Below, piece after piece: positions 14,921-23,690 of a DNA stretch of 64,000 nucleotides. Made by a program: the position numbers and the translations under genes. The notes below the pieces were generated by a model. The model ran no database searches and had not been told where the DNA came from. It saw nothing but the letters and a program-made list of their open reading frames with translations. The stretch is taken from assembly GCF_030815485.1 (NCBI RefSeq), contig NZ_JAUSWV010000002.1:5828001-5892000 (forward strand), read 5' to 3'. Position 1 is the first letter of the stretch. Each line of letters starts with the position of its first letter. Source of the DNA: Streptomyces rishiriensis (GTDB lineage Bacteria > Actinomycetota > Actinomycetes > Streptomycetales > Streptomycetaceae).

Positions 14921-16289
14921 CGAGGTTTCCACCGGGAGCGATGTGGACGCTGCCCGCGTGAGAACCACCGGGCCGCGGCACGCGGCACCCAAGAAGCCGC
15001 TGTTCACCAGGCTCCACATGCCGGCCGGCAAGGCGATAGCCCTGGCGGCCATGCCGACGGCGGTCCTCATGGGAATGGGGTTCACCCCGACGCTCGCCAA
15101 CGCCGAGGACCAGCCGGCGTCCAAGAGCCTCACCATCGACGAGTACAAGGACTGCGTGGCGGCGCTGGAAGGCGCGGACGCCTCCGCGTCGGCCTCCCCG
15201 TCACCGTCCGCCTCGGCGAGCGCGAGCGAGTCGGCCGACGACTCGAAGGACGAGTCCGGCTCGGACGGTTCGGCGGACGACTCGAAGGACACGTCGGGCG
15301 GTTCGGGCGGCACGGGTGACTCCGGTTCGTCGGATTCAGGTTCCGACGACACGGCCGAGCCCGCTCCCGCGGCGTCCTCCGCGGCCGCCGAACCCGAGAA
15401 GTCGTCGGCGTCCGGCGACACCGCGACGGCGAGCCCGTCGGACTCCGAGACGAGCAAGAGCGTCCTGGAGACCGTCGGCGACGCCATCACGGACCTCTTC
15501 GACGGCAACGGCGGCGACACGACGGCCGGTTCGAGCCCGTCCCCGTCGGCCTCGGCGTCGGCTTCGGCCGGCGACTCGTCGTCGGACTCCGGCTCGGGCT
15601 CCTCGGACACCTCCGGTTCCTCCGGCACCGGCTCCTCCGGCAAGGACTCCTCCGGCACCTCCAAGGACTCCACCGACGCCGTCACCGACACGGCGAAGGA
15701 CACCGTCGAGGACACCGCCGACGGGGCCGAGGACGCGACGAAGGACACCGAGGAGGCCGCCGACGACGCCACGGCCTCGCCGAGCCCCTCGGAGAGCGCC
15801 GGTACGGACGCCGACGACTGCCCCGCCGCCACGGACGAGGAGGGCGGCATCGACAACAAGATCAGGCTGCCCGACGACCCGTGGTACCTGAACGCCAGTT
15901 CGCTGCTCCTCAAGGGCGCCGACTACCAGGGCATCGTCAAGGTGAAGACCGCCAACGGCACGGTCAAGGAGGTGCTGAAGTACGTCATCTCCGACGGCAC
16001 CGACATAGGCGACCTGCACCAGACGGTGGACGACAAGCAGTCCGGCAAGACCTACCACGTGCAGGCGGGCAAGGGCACCACGTCCACCATCCGTGACGGC
16101 GACACGATCATGTACACGGAGAGCATCTCCGGCAACCTGTTCGGCCTGATACCCATCACGTTCACCCCGAAGAGCCCGCCGCCGCTGAACATCCCGCTGA
16201 TCTACTTCACCAACGTGAAGGTCCAGCAGGCGGGCCAGCTCGGCGGCACGCTGACCGTCCCCGGTCTGCACCAGTACACGACCGGCTGA
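14910..16289 (+). CDS. Exported protein with long Ser/Asp/Ala-rich stalk, function unknown
   Basis: A 459-residue protein starting at GTG 14910 inside the previous gene. A basic leader precedes a signal-like segment at about 42-66 (AIALAAMPTAVLMGMGFTPTLANA). After a short folded part (SLTIDEYKDCVAALEG) comes about 220 residues of low-complexity S/D/A/T/E/P sequence (70-310). A compact C-terminal domain follows (about 315-459, IRLPDDPWYLNASSLLLKGADY... VLKYVISDGTDIGDLHQTVDDK... FTPKSPPPLNIPLIYFTNVKVQQAGQLGG). It may be a surface protein with a flexible stalk that carries its C-terminal domain through the cell wall. No LPXTG is seen. Confidence 0.8.
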   Translation: MPADEVSTGSDVDAARVRTTGPRHAAPKKPLFTRLHMPAGKAIALAAMPTAVLMGMGFTPTLANAEDQPASKSLTIDEYKDCVAALEGADASASASPSPSASASASESADDSKDESGSDGSADDSKDTSGGSGGTGDSGSSDSGSDDTAEPAPAASSAAAEPEKSSASGDTATASPSDSETSKSVLETVGDAITDLFDGNGGDTTAGSSPSPSASASASAGDSSSDSGSGSSDTSGSSGTGSSGKDSSGTSKDSTDAVTDTAKDTVEDTADGAEDATKDTEEAADDATASPSPSESAGTDADDCPAATDEEGGIDNKIRLPDDPWYLNASSLLLKGADYQGIVKVKTANGTVKEVLKYVISDGTDIGDLHQTVDDKQSGKTYHVQAGKGTTSTIRDGDTIMYTESISGNLFGLIPITFTPKSPPPLNIPLIYFTNVKVQQAGQLGGTLTVPGLHQYTTG

Positions 16290-16338
16290 GCGGTACCGGC
16301 CGATCGTCCCAGAGCCCGTTCCGGGAGCCGCGACAAAT

Positions 16339-16374
16339 GCTGAGGGCGCCCCCTTCCCAGGGGGCGCCCTCAGC
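16339..16374. terminator. Strong bidirectional terminator
   Basis: GCTGAGGGCGCCCCC (16339-16353) pairs perfectly with GGGGGCGCCCTCAGC (16360-16374) over a 6-base loop. It separates the convergent stalk-protein gene and pyk. Confidence 0.85.
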
Positions 16375-16405
16375 GCCGTACCGGCCCCTTCGCGGGGCCG
16401 CCGGA

Positions 16406-17836
16406 TCAGTCGCGGGAGCCGCCACCGAGGTGGTGGACGCGCAGCATGTTGGTGGTGCCGGGCACACCGGGAGGCGAGCCGGCGGTGATGATGACGATCT
16501 CGCCCGGGCTGAAGCGGTTGATCTTGGCGATCTGCTGGTCGACCATGTCGACCATCTCGTCGGTGCTGTTCACGAACGGCACGATGTGCGACTCGACGCC
16601 CCAGCTGAGCGCCAGCTGGTTGCGGGTGCCCTCGTCGGTGGTGAACGCGATGATCGGCTGGGCCGCACGGTAACGGGAGAGCCGCCGGGCGGTGTCGCCG
16701 GACTGGGTGAAGGCCACCAGGCCCCGGCCGCCCAGGAAGTCGGAGATCTCGCACGCCGCGCGCGCGATCGAACCACCCTGGGTGCGCGGCTTCTTGCCCG
16801 GCACCAGCGGCTGGAGACCCTTGCTGAGCAGCTCCTGCTCGGCCGCGGTGACGATCTTCGACATCGTCTTCACGGTTTCGATCGGGTACGCGCCCACGCT
16901 CGACTCGGCGGACAGCATGACCGCGTCCGCGCCGTCCAGGATCGCGTTGGCCACGTCGGAGGCCTCGGCGCGGGTGGGACGGGAGTTGGTGATCATCGAC
17001 TCCATCATCTGGGTCGCCACGATCACCGGCTTGGCGTTGCGACGGCACAGCTCGATGAGGCGCTTCTGCACCATGGGGACCTTCTCGAGCGGGTACTCGA
17101 CGGCCAGGTCGCCACGGGCGACCATGACGGCGTCGAACGCCGCGACGACGTCCTCCATGTTCTCCACCGCCTGCGGCTTCTCCACCTTGGCGATGACGGG
17201 GACCCGGCGGCCCTCCTCGTCCATCACCCGGTGGACGTCGGCCACGTCCTTGGCGTCCCGCACGAAGGACAGCGCGACCAGGTCGGCGCCCATGCGCAGC
17301 GCGAACCGCAGGTCGTCGATGTCCTTCTCGCTGAGCGCGGGCACGTTGACGGCCGTGCCGGGCAGGTTGATGCCCTTGTGGTCGGAGATGACACCGCCCT
17401 CGATGACGATGGTCTTCACCCGGGGGCCCTCGACGTCCAGGACCTTCAGCTCGACGTTGCCGTCGTTGATGAGGATCTGGTCGCCGCGCGAGACGTCGCC
17501 CGGCAGGCCCTTGTACGTCGTGCCGCAGATCGTCTTGTCGCCGGGGACGTCGTCGGTGGTGATGGTGAACTCGTCACCGCGCACCAGCTCGACCGGACCC
17601 TCGGCGAAGGTCTCGAGGCGGATCTTCGGGCCCTGGAGGTCGGCGAGGACGCCGATGGCCCGGCCGGTCTCCTTGGCGGCGGCCCGGACCCGGTCGTAAC
17701 GGCCCTGGTGCTCGGCGTGGGAGCCGTGGCTGAAGTTGAAGCGGGCCACGTTCATGCCGGCTTCGATCAGCGACACGAGCATTTCGTGGGAGTCGACCGC
17801 GGGGCCGAGAGTACAGACGATTTTCGAACGGCGCAT
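16406..17836 (-). CDS. pyk: Pyruvate kinase
   Basis: A 476-residue enzyme converting phosphoenolpyruvate and ADP to pyruvate and ATP, the last glycolytic step. Family features are the N-terminal MRRSKIVCTLGPAVDS, ARFNFSHG, VMVARGDLAVEYP with the metal/K+ site, and ATQMMESMITNSRPTRAEASDVANAILDGADAVMLSAES. A C-terminal regulatory domain covers about 350-476. The ATG at 17836 is the canonical start. It has its own promoter region of 118 bp with a perfect palindrome and a direct repeat. ackA and pta lie upstream on the same strand and glycolytic pfkA lies nearby. Confidence 0.97.
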   Translation of the reverse strand: MRRSKIVCTLGPAVDSHEMLVSLIEAGMNVARFNFSHGSHAEHQGRYDRVRAAAKETGRAIGVLADLQGPKIRLETFAEGPVELVRGDEFTITTDDVPGDKTICGTTYKGLPGDVSRGDQILINDGNVELKVLDVEGPRVKTIVIEGGVISDHKGINLPGTAVNVPALSEKDIDDLRFALRMGADLVALSFVRDAKDVADVHRVMDEEGRRVPVIAKVEKPQAVENMEDVVAAFDAVMVARGDLAVEYPLEKVPMVQKRLIELCRRNAKPVIVATQMMESMITNSRPTRAEASDVANAILDGADAVMLSAESSVGAYPIETVKTMSKIVTAAEQELLSKGLQPLVPGKKPRTQGGSIARAACEISDFLGGRGLVAFTQSGDTARRLSRYRAAQPIIAFTTDEGTRNQLALSWGVESHIVPFVNSTDEMVDMVDQQIAKINRFSPGEIVIITAGSPPGVPGTTNMLRVHHLGGGSRD

Positions 17837-17863
17837 GAGGCGATCCTATCGGTTTGTTTCGCT

Positions 17864-17877
17864 ACGGAATATTCCGT
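17864..17877. promoter_or_regulatory. Perfect palindrome ahead of pyk
   Basis: ACGGAATATTCCGT is a perfect 14-bp palindrome 27 bases before the pyk ATG, in an AT-rich patch (TTTGTTTCGCTACGG...). It could be an operator overlapping the promoter. Confidence 0.6.
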
Positions 17878-17906
17878 CTGGTGGAAGATACAAATGAGAG
17901 GGGTTG

Positions 17907-17933
17907 TGCTCAGTTGCTTTCCTGCTCAGTTGC
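17907..17933. repeat. Direct repeat TGCTCAGTTGC x2 upstream of pyk
   Basis: Identical 11-bp words at 17907-17917 and 17923-17933, with a 16-bp period. They lie 30-56 bp beyond the palindrome in the ackA-pyk gap. Confidence 0.75.
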
Positions 17934-17954
17934 CCGCGGCGGAGCCGCGAATGA

Positions 17955-19160
17955 TTACCGCTTCACCAGTGCGTAGGTCTGTGTGGCGATCTCCAGTTCC
18001 TCGTCCGTCGGCACCACGGCGACCGCCACCCGCGCGCCGGCGGGCGAGATCAACCGCGGCTCGTCACCGCGTACCGCGTTCAGCCCGTCGTCCACCGCCA
18101 GGCCCAGGGAGCCCAGGCCCGCCATGGCCGCCTCCCGCACCGGTGCCGCGTTCTCCCCGACCCCGGCGGTGAACGCGACCGCGTCCACGTGCCCGAGGAC
18201 GGCGTAATACGCGCCGATGTACTTCTTCAGCCGGTGAATGTAGATGTCGAAGGCGAGCTTCGCCCGCTCGTCGCCCTCGTCGATCCTGCGCCGGATCTCC
18301 CGCATGTCGTTGTCACCGCACAGTCCGACGAGCCCGCTCTTCTTGTTGAGAAGAGTGTCGATTTCATCGATGGACATTTCACCAACACGCGCCAAATGGA
18401 AGATGACGGCCGGATCGGTGTCCCCGGAGCGCGTACCCATCACGAGCCCCTCCAAGGGCGTCAGCCCCATCGAGGTGTCCACGCACCGCCCCTTCTCGAC
18501 GGCCGAGGCGGACGCCCCGTTGCCGAGGTGCAGCACGATGACGTTCACCTCTTCGGGGGCCTTGCCCAGCAGCTTCGCCGTCGCCCGGGAGACGTACGCG
18601 TGCGAGGTCCCGTGAAAGCCGTAGCGCCGTACGCGGTGCGCGTCGGCGGTCTCGACGTCGATCGCGTAGCGGGCCGCCGCCTCCGGCATCGTCGTGTGGA
18701 ACGCGGTGTCGAAGACGGCGACCTGGGGCAGGTCGGGGCGCAGGGCCGTCGCGGTACGGATCCCGGTGAGGTTGGCCGGGTTGTGCAGCGGGGCGACCGG
18801 GATCAGCCGCTCGATCTCGGCGAGCACGGCGCCGTCGATCACGGTCGGCTGGGTGAAGTGCTTGCCGCCGTGCACGACACGGTGCCCGATGGCGGCGAGT
18901 TCGGGGGAGTCGAGACCGAGGCCGTCCTTCGCGAGCTCCTCCGCCACGGCCTTGAGCGCGGCGTCGTGGTCCGCGATCGGCCCGGTCCGCTCACGGCTCT
19001 CCCCGCCGGTGGCGAGGGGCGTGTGCTTGAGCCGGGAGGACTGCTCACCGATCCGCTCGACGAGCCCGTTCGCGAGCCGGCTGCTGTCCCGCATGTCGAG
19101 CAGCTGGTACTTCACCGACGAGGAGCCGGAGTTGAGGACGAGGACACGGGTCGCGGTCAC
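17955..19160 (-). CDS. ackA: Acetate kinase
   Basis: A 401-residue enzyme for acetyl-phosphate + ADP to acetate + ATP. The N-terminal phosphate-binding motif is VLVLNSGSSSVKYQLLD, with later motifs HRVVHGGKHFTQPTVID, YGFHGTSHAYVSRATA, VIVLHLGNGASASAVEKGRCVDTSMG and GDTDPAVIF. GTG 19160 is chosen because it gives the canonical N-terminus and overlaps the pta stop. With pta it makes the Pta-AckA overflow route from acetyl-CoA. Carbon and energy status probably govern it, but no operator is obvious. Confidence 0.97.
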   Translation of the reverse strand: MTATRVLVLNSGSSSVKYQLLDMRDSSRLANGLVERIGEQSSRLKHTPLATGGESRERTGPIADHDAALKAVAEELAKDGLGLDSPELAAIGHRVVHGGKHFTQPTVIDGAVLAEIERLIPVAPLHNPANLTGIRTATALRPDLPQVAVFDTAFHTTMPEAAARYAIDVETADAHRVRRYGFHGTSHAYVSRATAKLLGKAPEEVNVIVLHLGNGASASAVEKGRCVDTSMGLTPLEGLVMGTRSGDTDPAVIFHLARVGEMSIDEIDTLLNKKSGLVGLCGDNDMREIRRRIDEGDERAKLAFDIYIHRLKKYIGAYYAVLGHVDAVAFTAGVGENAAPVREAAMAGLGSLGLAVDDGLNAVRGDEPRLISPAGARVAVAVVPTDEELEIATQTYALVKR

Positions 19161-21247
19161 TGCTGGGAAGCCTTCTCGTTCGGGGTCTGGGCCTGGATCG
19201 CCGTGATGGCCACGGTGTTGACGATGTCCTGGACCAGGGCGCCCCGGGACAGGTCGTTGACCGGCTTGCGCAGACCCTGGAGCACCGGCCCGACCGCGAT
19301 CGCGCCGGCCGAACGCTGCACGGCCTTGTAGGTGTTGTTGCCGGTGTTGAGGTCCGGAAAGATCAACACGCTGGCCTGTCCGGCGACTTCGGAGCCCGGC
19401 AGCTTGGTCGCGGCGACGGTCGGTTCCACGGCGGCGTCGTACTGGATCGGCCCCTCGATCTTCAGGTCGGGGCGCCGCTCGCGGACGAGCTTCGTCGCCT
19501 CCCGCACCTTGTCGACGTCGGCGCCCGAGCCGGACGTACCGGTGGAGTACGACAGCATCGCGATCCGCGGCTCCACGCCGAACTGGGCGGCGGTCGCGGC
19601 CGCCTGGATGGCGATGTCGGCGAGTTGCTCGGCGTTCGGGTCCGGGTTCACGGCGCAGTCGCCGTACACGAGGACCTTGTCGGCGAGGCACATGAAGAAG
19701 ACGGACGAGACGATGTCGGCGTCCGGCTTCGTCTTGATGATCTCGAAAGCGGGCCGGATGGTGGCGGCCGTGGAGTGCACCGACCCGGAGACCATGCCGT
19801 CGGCGAGGCCCTCCTGGACCATGAGCGTCCCGAAGTAGTTCACGTCCGAGACGACGTCGTACGCCAGCTCCACCGTGACGCCCTTGTGGGCCCGCAGCCG
19901 GGCGTACTTCTCGGCGAAGGAGTCGCGCAGCTCGGAGGTGGCCGGGTCGATCAGCGAGCAGTCGCCGAGGTCGATGCCGAGGTCGGCGGCCTTCTTGCGG
20001 ATCAGGTCGACGGGCCCGAGCAGGGTGAGGTCGCAGACGCCCCGGCGCAGCAGCACCTCGGCCGCGTGCAGCACCCGCTCCTCGGTCCCCTCCGGCAGGA
20101 CGACCCGGCGCCTGTCGACGCGGGCCCGCTCGAGGAGCTTGTGCTCGAACATCATGGGGGTGAGGCGGTCGCTGCTCGGCGCGGAGACGCGGCTGAGCAG
20201 ACCGGCCGTGTCCACGTGCCGCTCGAACAGCCCCAGGGCGGTCTCGGCCTTGCGCGGGGTGGCCGCGTTCAGCTTGCCCTCGAGGGAGAACAGCTGCTCG
20301 GCGGTGAGGAAGCTGTTGCCGGGCACCGAGACGACGGGCGTGCCGGGGGCGAGACGGGCGGCGAGCGTGAGGATCTCGTCGCTCGGCACCTCGTCGAGGG
20401 TGAGCAGCAGACCGGCGATCGGCGGGGTGCCGGCGCTGTGCGCGGCCAGCGAGCCGATGACCAGGTCGGCGCGGTCCCCGGGGGTGACGACCAGGCAGCC
20501 CGGGGTCAGCGCGTTGAGGAAGTTCGGCAGCATCGCCCCGCCGAAGACGAAGTCGAGCGCGTCACGGGCCAGCCCGGAGTCGTCGCCGAGCAGCACCCTC
20601 GCGCCCAGCGCGTGACTGATCTGCGCGACGGTCGGCGCGGCGAGGGCGGGCTCGTCGGGCAGCACGTAACAGGGCACGGGCAGCCGGGTCGCCAGCCGGG
20701 CGGCGATCTCCTCCCGGTCGTCCGGGGCCACCCGGTTGGTCACCATGGCGAGGACGTCGCAGCCGAGGACCTCGTACGCCCGGTAGGCGTTGCGGGTCTC
20801 CGCGAACACGGACTCCACCGACTGCCTGCGTCCGCCGACGACCGGGATCACGGACGCGCCGAACTCGTTCGCGAGGCGCGCGTTGAGGGCGAGTTCGTCC
20901 GGGAACTGGGTGTCGGCGTAGTCCGTTCCCAGGACGAGGACGACGTCGTAGTCGCGGGCGACGCGGTGGAACCGCTCGACGAGGGTGGAGACCAGTTCGT
21001 CCGTCCCCTGTTCCGCCTGGAGGGCGGACGCCTCGTGGTAGTCCATGCCGTAGACGGTGGCCGGATCCTGCGCCAGCCGGTAGCGCGCACGCAGCAGCTC
21101 GAAGAGCCGGTCGGGCCCGTCGTGGACGAGTGGACGGAACACGCCCACCCGGTCGACCTGCCGGGTCAGGAGCTCCATGACTCCCAGCTCGACGACCTGA
21201 CGGCCGTCGCCGCGGTCGATTCCGGTCACGTACACGCTGCGGGTCAC
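19157..21247 (-). CDS. pta: Phosphate acetyltransferase, long (Pta2-type) form
   Basis: A 696-residue enzyme converting acetyl-CoA + Pi to acetyl-phosphate + CoA. It has three parts: an N-terminal P-loop-like AAA_26 domain (about 1-190) in which the phosphate-binding loop is degenerate (VTGIDRGDGRQVVELG lacks GK[ST]); a DRTGG domain (about 210-330, GDRADLVIGSLAAH); and the C-terminal PTA/PTB catalytic domain (about 370-690, ERARVDRRRVVLPEGTEERVL... MVSGSVHSTAATIRPAFEIIKT... VLIFPDLNTGNNTYKAVQR). The start is GTG 21247. It is the first gene of pta-ackA and is divergent from pfkA. Confidence 0.96.
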   Translation of the reverse strand: MTRSVYVTGIDRGDGRQVVELGVMELLTRQVDRVGVFRPLVHDGPDRLFELLRARYRLAQDPATVYGMDYHEASALQAEQGTDELVSTLVERFHRVARDYDVVLVLGTDYADTQFPDELALNARLANEFGASVIPVVGGRRQSVESVFAETRNAYRAYEVLGCDVLAMVTNRVAPDDREEIAARLATRLPVPCYVLPDEPALAAPTVAQISHALGARVLLGDDSGLARDALDFVFGGAMLPNFLNALTPGCLVVTPGDRADLVIGSLAAHSAGTPPIAGLLLTLDEVPSDEILTLAARLAPGTPVVSVPGNSFLTAEQLFSLEGKLNAATPRKAETALGLFERHVDTAGLLSRVSAPSSDRLTPMMFEHKLLERARVDRRRVVLPEGTEERVLHAAEVLLRRGVCDLTLLGPVDLIRKKAADLGIDLGDCSLIDPATSELRDSFAEKYARLRAHKGVTVELAYDVVSDVNYFGTLMVQEGLADGMVSGSVHSTAATIRPAFEIIKTKPDADIVSSVFFMCLADKVLVYGDCAVNPDPNAEQLADIAIQAAATAAQFGVEPRIAMLSYSTGTSGSGADVDKVREATKLVRERRPDLKIEGPIQYDAAVEPTVAATKLPGSEVAGQASVLIFPDLNTGNNTYKAVQRSAGAIAVGPVLQGLRKPVNDLSRGALVQDIVNTVAITAIQAQTPNEKASQQ

Positions 21248-21435
21248 GCGAGCTCTCCGTCTCTACGGGGGCACGAGGGCACGGGGCACAAAAATCGCCC
21301 ACCTAGGTGAGCAGATCCCTCTTGACAATACCTCCGGCCGTAGTTAAGGCGCCCGTCAAGAGACAGCCCGCTCGGCGGCGTGAAACAATCGAATCTGGCT
21401 CACCGGTACCAACAGCGAGCAGGAGACACAGCACG
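21248..21435. promoter_or_regulatory. Divergent pta/pfkA promoter region
   Basis: The 188-bp gap contains a perfect decamer palindrome CACCTAGGTG (21300-21309). It also has a consensus -35-like TTGACA (about 21323) followed by TAGTTAA, although the spacing is short for a vegetative promoter. A ribosome site AGGAG precedes the pfkA ATG. Control of both genes from here is inferred. Confidence 0.4.
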
Positions 21436-22461
21436 ATGCGCATCGGAGTTCTCACCGCAGGTGGCGACTGCCCCGGCCTGAACGCAGTGATCCGGTCGGT
21501 CGTGCACCGCGCCGTCGACAACTACGGCGACGAGGTGATCGGCTTCGAGGACGGCTACGCGGGTCTGCTGGACGGCCGTTACCGCAGCCTCGACCTGAAC
21601 GCGGTGAGCGGCATCCTGGCCCGCGGCGGCACCATCCTCGGCTCGTCACGTCTGGAGCGCGACCGGCTGCGCGAGGCCTGCGAGAGCGCCTCCGACATGA
21701 TCCACGACTTCGGCATCGACGCGCTGATCCCGATCGGCGGCGAGGGCACGCTCACGGCGGCGCGGATGCTGTCCGACGCCGGCCTGCCGGTGGTGGGCGT
21801 CCCGAAGACGATCGACAACGACATCTCGTCGACGGACCGCACGTTCGGCTTCGACACGGCGGTGGGCGTCGCGACGGAGGCGATGGACCGTCTGAAGACC
21901 ACGGCGGAGTCCCACCAGCGGGTGATGGTGGTCGAGGTCATGGGCCGCCACGCGGGCTGGATCGCGCTGGAGTCCGGCATGGCCGCGGGCGCGCACGGCA
22001 TCTGCCTTCCTGAGCGGCCCTTCGACCCCGCCGACCTGGTGAAGATGGTCGAGGAGCGGTTCGCCCGCGGCAAGAAGTTCGCGGTGATCTGCGTCGCGGA
22101 GGGCGCCCACCCGGCCGACGGCACCATGGATTACAGCAAGGGCGCGATCGACCAGTTCGGTCACGAGCGCTTCCAGGGCATCGGCACGGCGCTGGCCTAC
22201 GAGCTGGAGAAGCGGCTCGGCAAGGAGGCCCGGCCGGTGATCCTCGGCCACGTCCAGCGTGGCGGTGTCCCGACGGCGTACGACCGTGTCCTCGCGACCC
22301 GCTTCGGCTGGCACGCGGTGGAGGCGGCGCACCGGGGCCAGTTCGGGCGGATGACGGCGCTGCGCGGGACGGACGTGGTGATGGTTCCGCTGGCGGAGGC
22401 CGTGACCGAGTTGAAGACGGTTCCGAAGGACCGGATCGTCGAAGCGGAGTCGGTCTTCTAG
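21436..22461 (+). CDS. pfkA: 6-phosphofructokinase
   Basis: A 341-residue enzyme phosphorylating fructose-6-phosphate. Motifs are LTAGGDCPGLNAVIRS (nucleotide site), GFEDGYAGLLDG, IPIGGEGTLTAA, PKTIDNDISSTDRTFGFDTA (catalytic Asp), EVMGRHAGWIALESG and VILGHVQRGGVPTAYDR. GGEGT in place of the PPi-type GGDD fits an ATP-dependent actinobacterial enzyme. The ATG at 21436 follows AGGAG. Grouping with pyk and pta-ackA gives a compact glycolysis/overflow block. Confidence 0.96.
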   Translation: MRIGVLTAGGDCPGLNAVIRSVVHRAVDNYGDEVIGFEDGYAGLLDGRYRSLDLNAVSGILARGGTILGSSRLERDRLREACESASDMIHDFGIDALIPIGGEGTLTAARMLSDAGLPVVGVPKTIDNDISSTDRTFGFDTAVGVATEAMDRLKTTAESHQRVMVVEVMGRHAGWIALESGMAAGAHGICLPERPFDPADLVKMVEERFARGKKFAVICVAEGAHPADGTMDYSKGAIDQFGHERFQGIGTALAYELEKRLGKEARPVILGHVQRGGVPTAYDRVLATRFGWHAVEAAHRGQFGRMTALRGTDVVMVPLAEAVTELKTVPKDRIVEAESVF

Positions 22462-22905
22462 CCGCCCCGACTCCGCAGACGGCCCGACCTCCCGGAGGCC
22501 CGGTCTCCCGGGCGGTCCAGGCTGCCGGGCGGCGCGGTCTCCCGGACGGTCCAGCCTCCATGGAGCCTGTTCTCGGGAGGCTTCCGGCCTTCTGGCGGCC
22601 CGGTCTCCGGATGGTCCGGCCTCCGGACGGTCCCGTCTCGGGATCGTCCGGACTCCGGCGGTCCGGCCTTCTGACGGTCCGGTCTCCGGATGTCCGGGCT
22701 CGGGGAGCTTCGGCCTCCGGACCGGTCCGGCCGTCTGACGCTCCGGTCTCCGGACGGTCCTGGCGGGACGCTCTGGTTTCCGGGTGGTGCCGGCTCGGGA
22801 CGCTCCGGACGCTCCGGGCCTCCGACGGTCCTGGCCCCGACGCTCCCCGTGCCGACGGTCCTGGCCCCGGCGCTCCCCGTGCCGACGGTCCCGTCCTCCG
22901 GACGG
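22462..22905. repeat. Degenerate GC-rich minisatellite downstream of pfkA
   Basis: This 444-bp gene-free stretch is made of variants of CGGTCTCCGGACGGTCC and shorter CGGTCC/TCCGGA words. Its end has two nearly identical 30-bp units (about 22822-22882: CGACGGTCCTGGCCCC then GACGCTCCCCGTGC). Open frames cross it on both strands but translate to low-complexity R/G/P/S sequence and vary in frame. I read it as non-coding repeat between a convergent gene pair. Confidence 0.75.
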
Positions 22906-23679
22906 TCATCTCGGCTGGGCGGTCCGGTTCTCGAGGCTGGTCCAGAAGGTGTCGACGATCCGGTCGAGGAAGTCCCGGCCGGCGTCGCTCGCCTCCCCGG
23001 CCGCGCCGCCGTCACCCCAGCTGAGCGTGGCGACCATGCGCCCCTGGTAGTCCTGGTGCAGCTCCTGGAGGGTCTCCTCCAGGAGACGCCGGTCCACGGG
23101 CACGATCCTGCCCACGGGTCTGACGTACGCCTGCCAGCGCGTGCGGGCGGCGGTGCGCAGCAGGTCCGCCAGCCTGGCCTCGAGGCCGGTCACGGTGACC
23201 AGGTCGGGCAGCGAGAGGTCGAGCAGCTCGGCCAGGGCGGCGGACTGCCGGTCCGTGCCGCGCCACTGCCCGCTCTCCTCCATCCGCGTGTACGCCGGGA
23301 ACTCGTGCCCCACGGCCCGGGCGACGTCCTCGGGGGCGAAGCCCTGGGCGACGCGGTGTTCGCGCAGGGTGCGCGGCCTGCCGATCAGCTCACCCGGGGA
23401 ACACCACAACACGCCTGCCAGAGCGGTGAGTTCGGGATGGGTGGGGGTGAGTGTCCCGCGTTCCCAGGCGATGACGAGATCGGGGCCGGCGTGCGGGAGG
23501 GCGTAAGAGGCGCGCAGCCCGTGGGCGACGTGCTCCGGGGTCATGCCGAGGGCGGCCCGGAGCCTTCGGGCGGCGGGAGCGTCGAAGGGCGGACCCGGCT
23601 GACGGGTGTGGGCTGGAGGTCTGGGCACGGGGACAAGGTAGGGGCCGCGGGATGCGGTGACTACGGGCTGTTCGGACAT
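22906..23679 (-). CDS. Double XRE-type helix-turn-helix regulator
   Basis: A 257-residue protein. Two XRE-like helix-turn-helix units are visible: residues about 25-88 (RRLRAALGMTPEHVAHGLRASY... IAWERGTLTPTHPELTALAGVL) and about 92-155 (TLREHRVAQGFAPEDVARAVGHEFPAYTRMEESGQWRG... AALAELLDLSLPDLV). The C-terminal 90 residues are helical and match nothing I know. ATG 23679 is preferred, with GTG 23685 the alternative; neither has a good ribosome site, so the transcript may be leaderless. A GTAGGAACCTAC dyad lies just upstream. Confidence 0.78.
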   Translation of the reverse strand: MSEQPVVTASRGPYLVPVPRPPAHTRQPGPPFDAPAARRLRAALGMTPEHVAHGLRASYALPHAGPDLVIAWERGTLTPTHPELTALAGVLWCSPGELIGRPRTLREHRVAQGFAPEDVARAVGHEFPAYTRMEESGQWRGTDRQSAALAELLDLSLPDLVTVTGLEARLADLLRTAARTRWQAYVRPVGRIVPVDRRLLEETLQELHQDYQGRMVATLSWGDGGAAGEASDAGRDFLDRIVDTFWTSLENRTAQPR

Positions 23680-23690
23680 AGTCACCGGTT

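Noticed and set aside
15180-15830. Plus-strand Arg/Pro-rich frame inside the stalk-protein gene
   Set aside because: It is the frame-shifted reading of Ser/Asp repeats in the real gene.
22560-22900. CRISPR-like array in the repeat region
   Set aside because: Repeats are contiguous and degenerate with no unique regular spacers and no cas genes nearby.
22458-23015. Apparent Arg/Gly/Pro-rich coding frames through the minisatellite
   Set aside because: They arise from the repeat composition, occur in several frames on both strands and lack starts.
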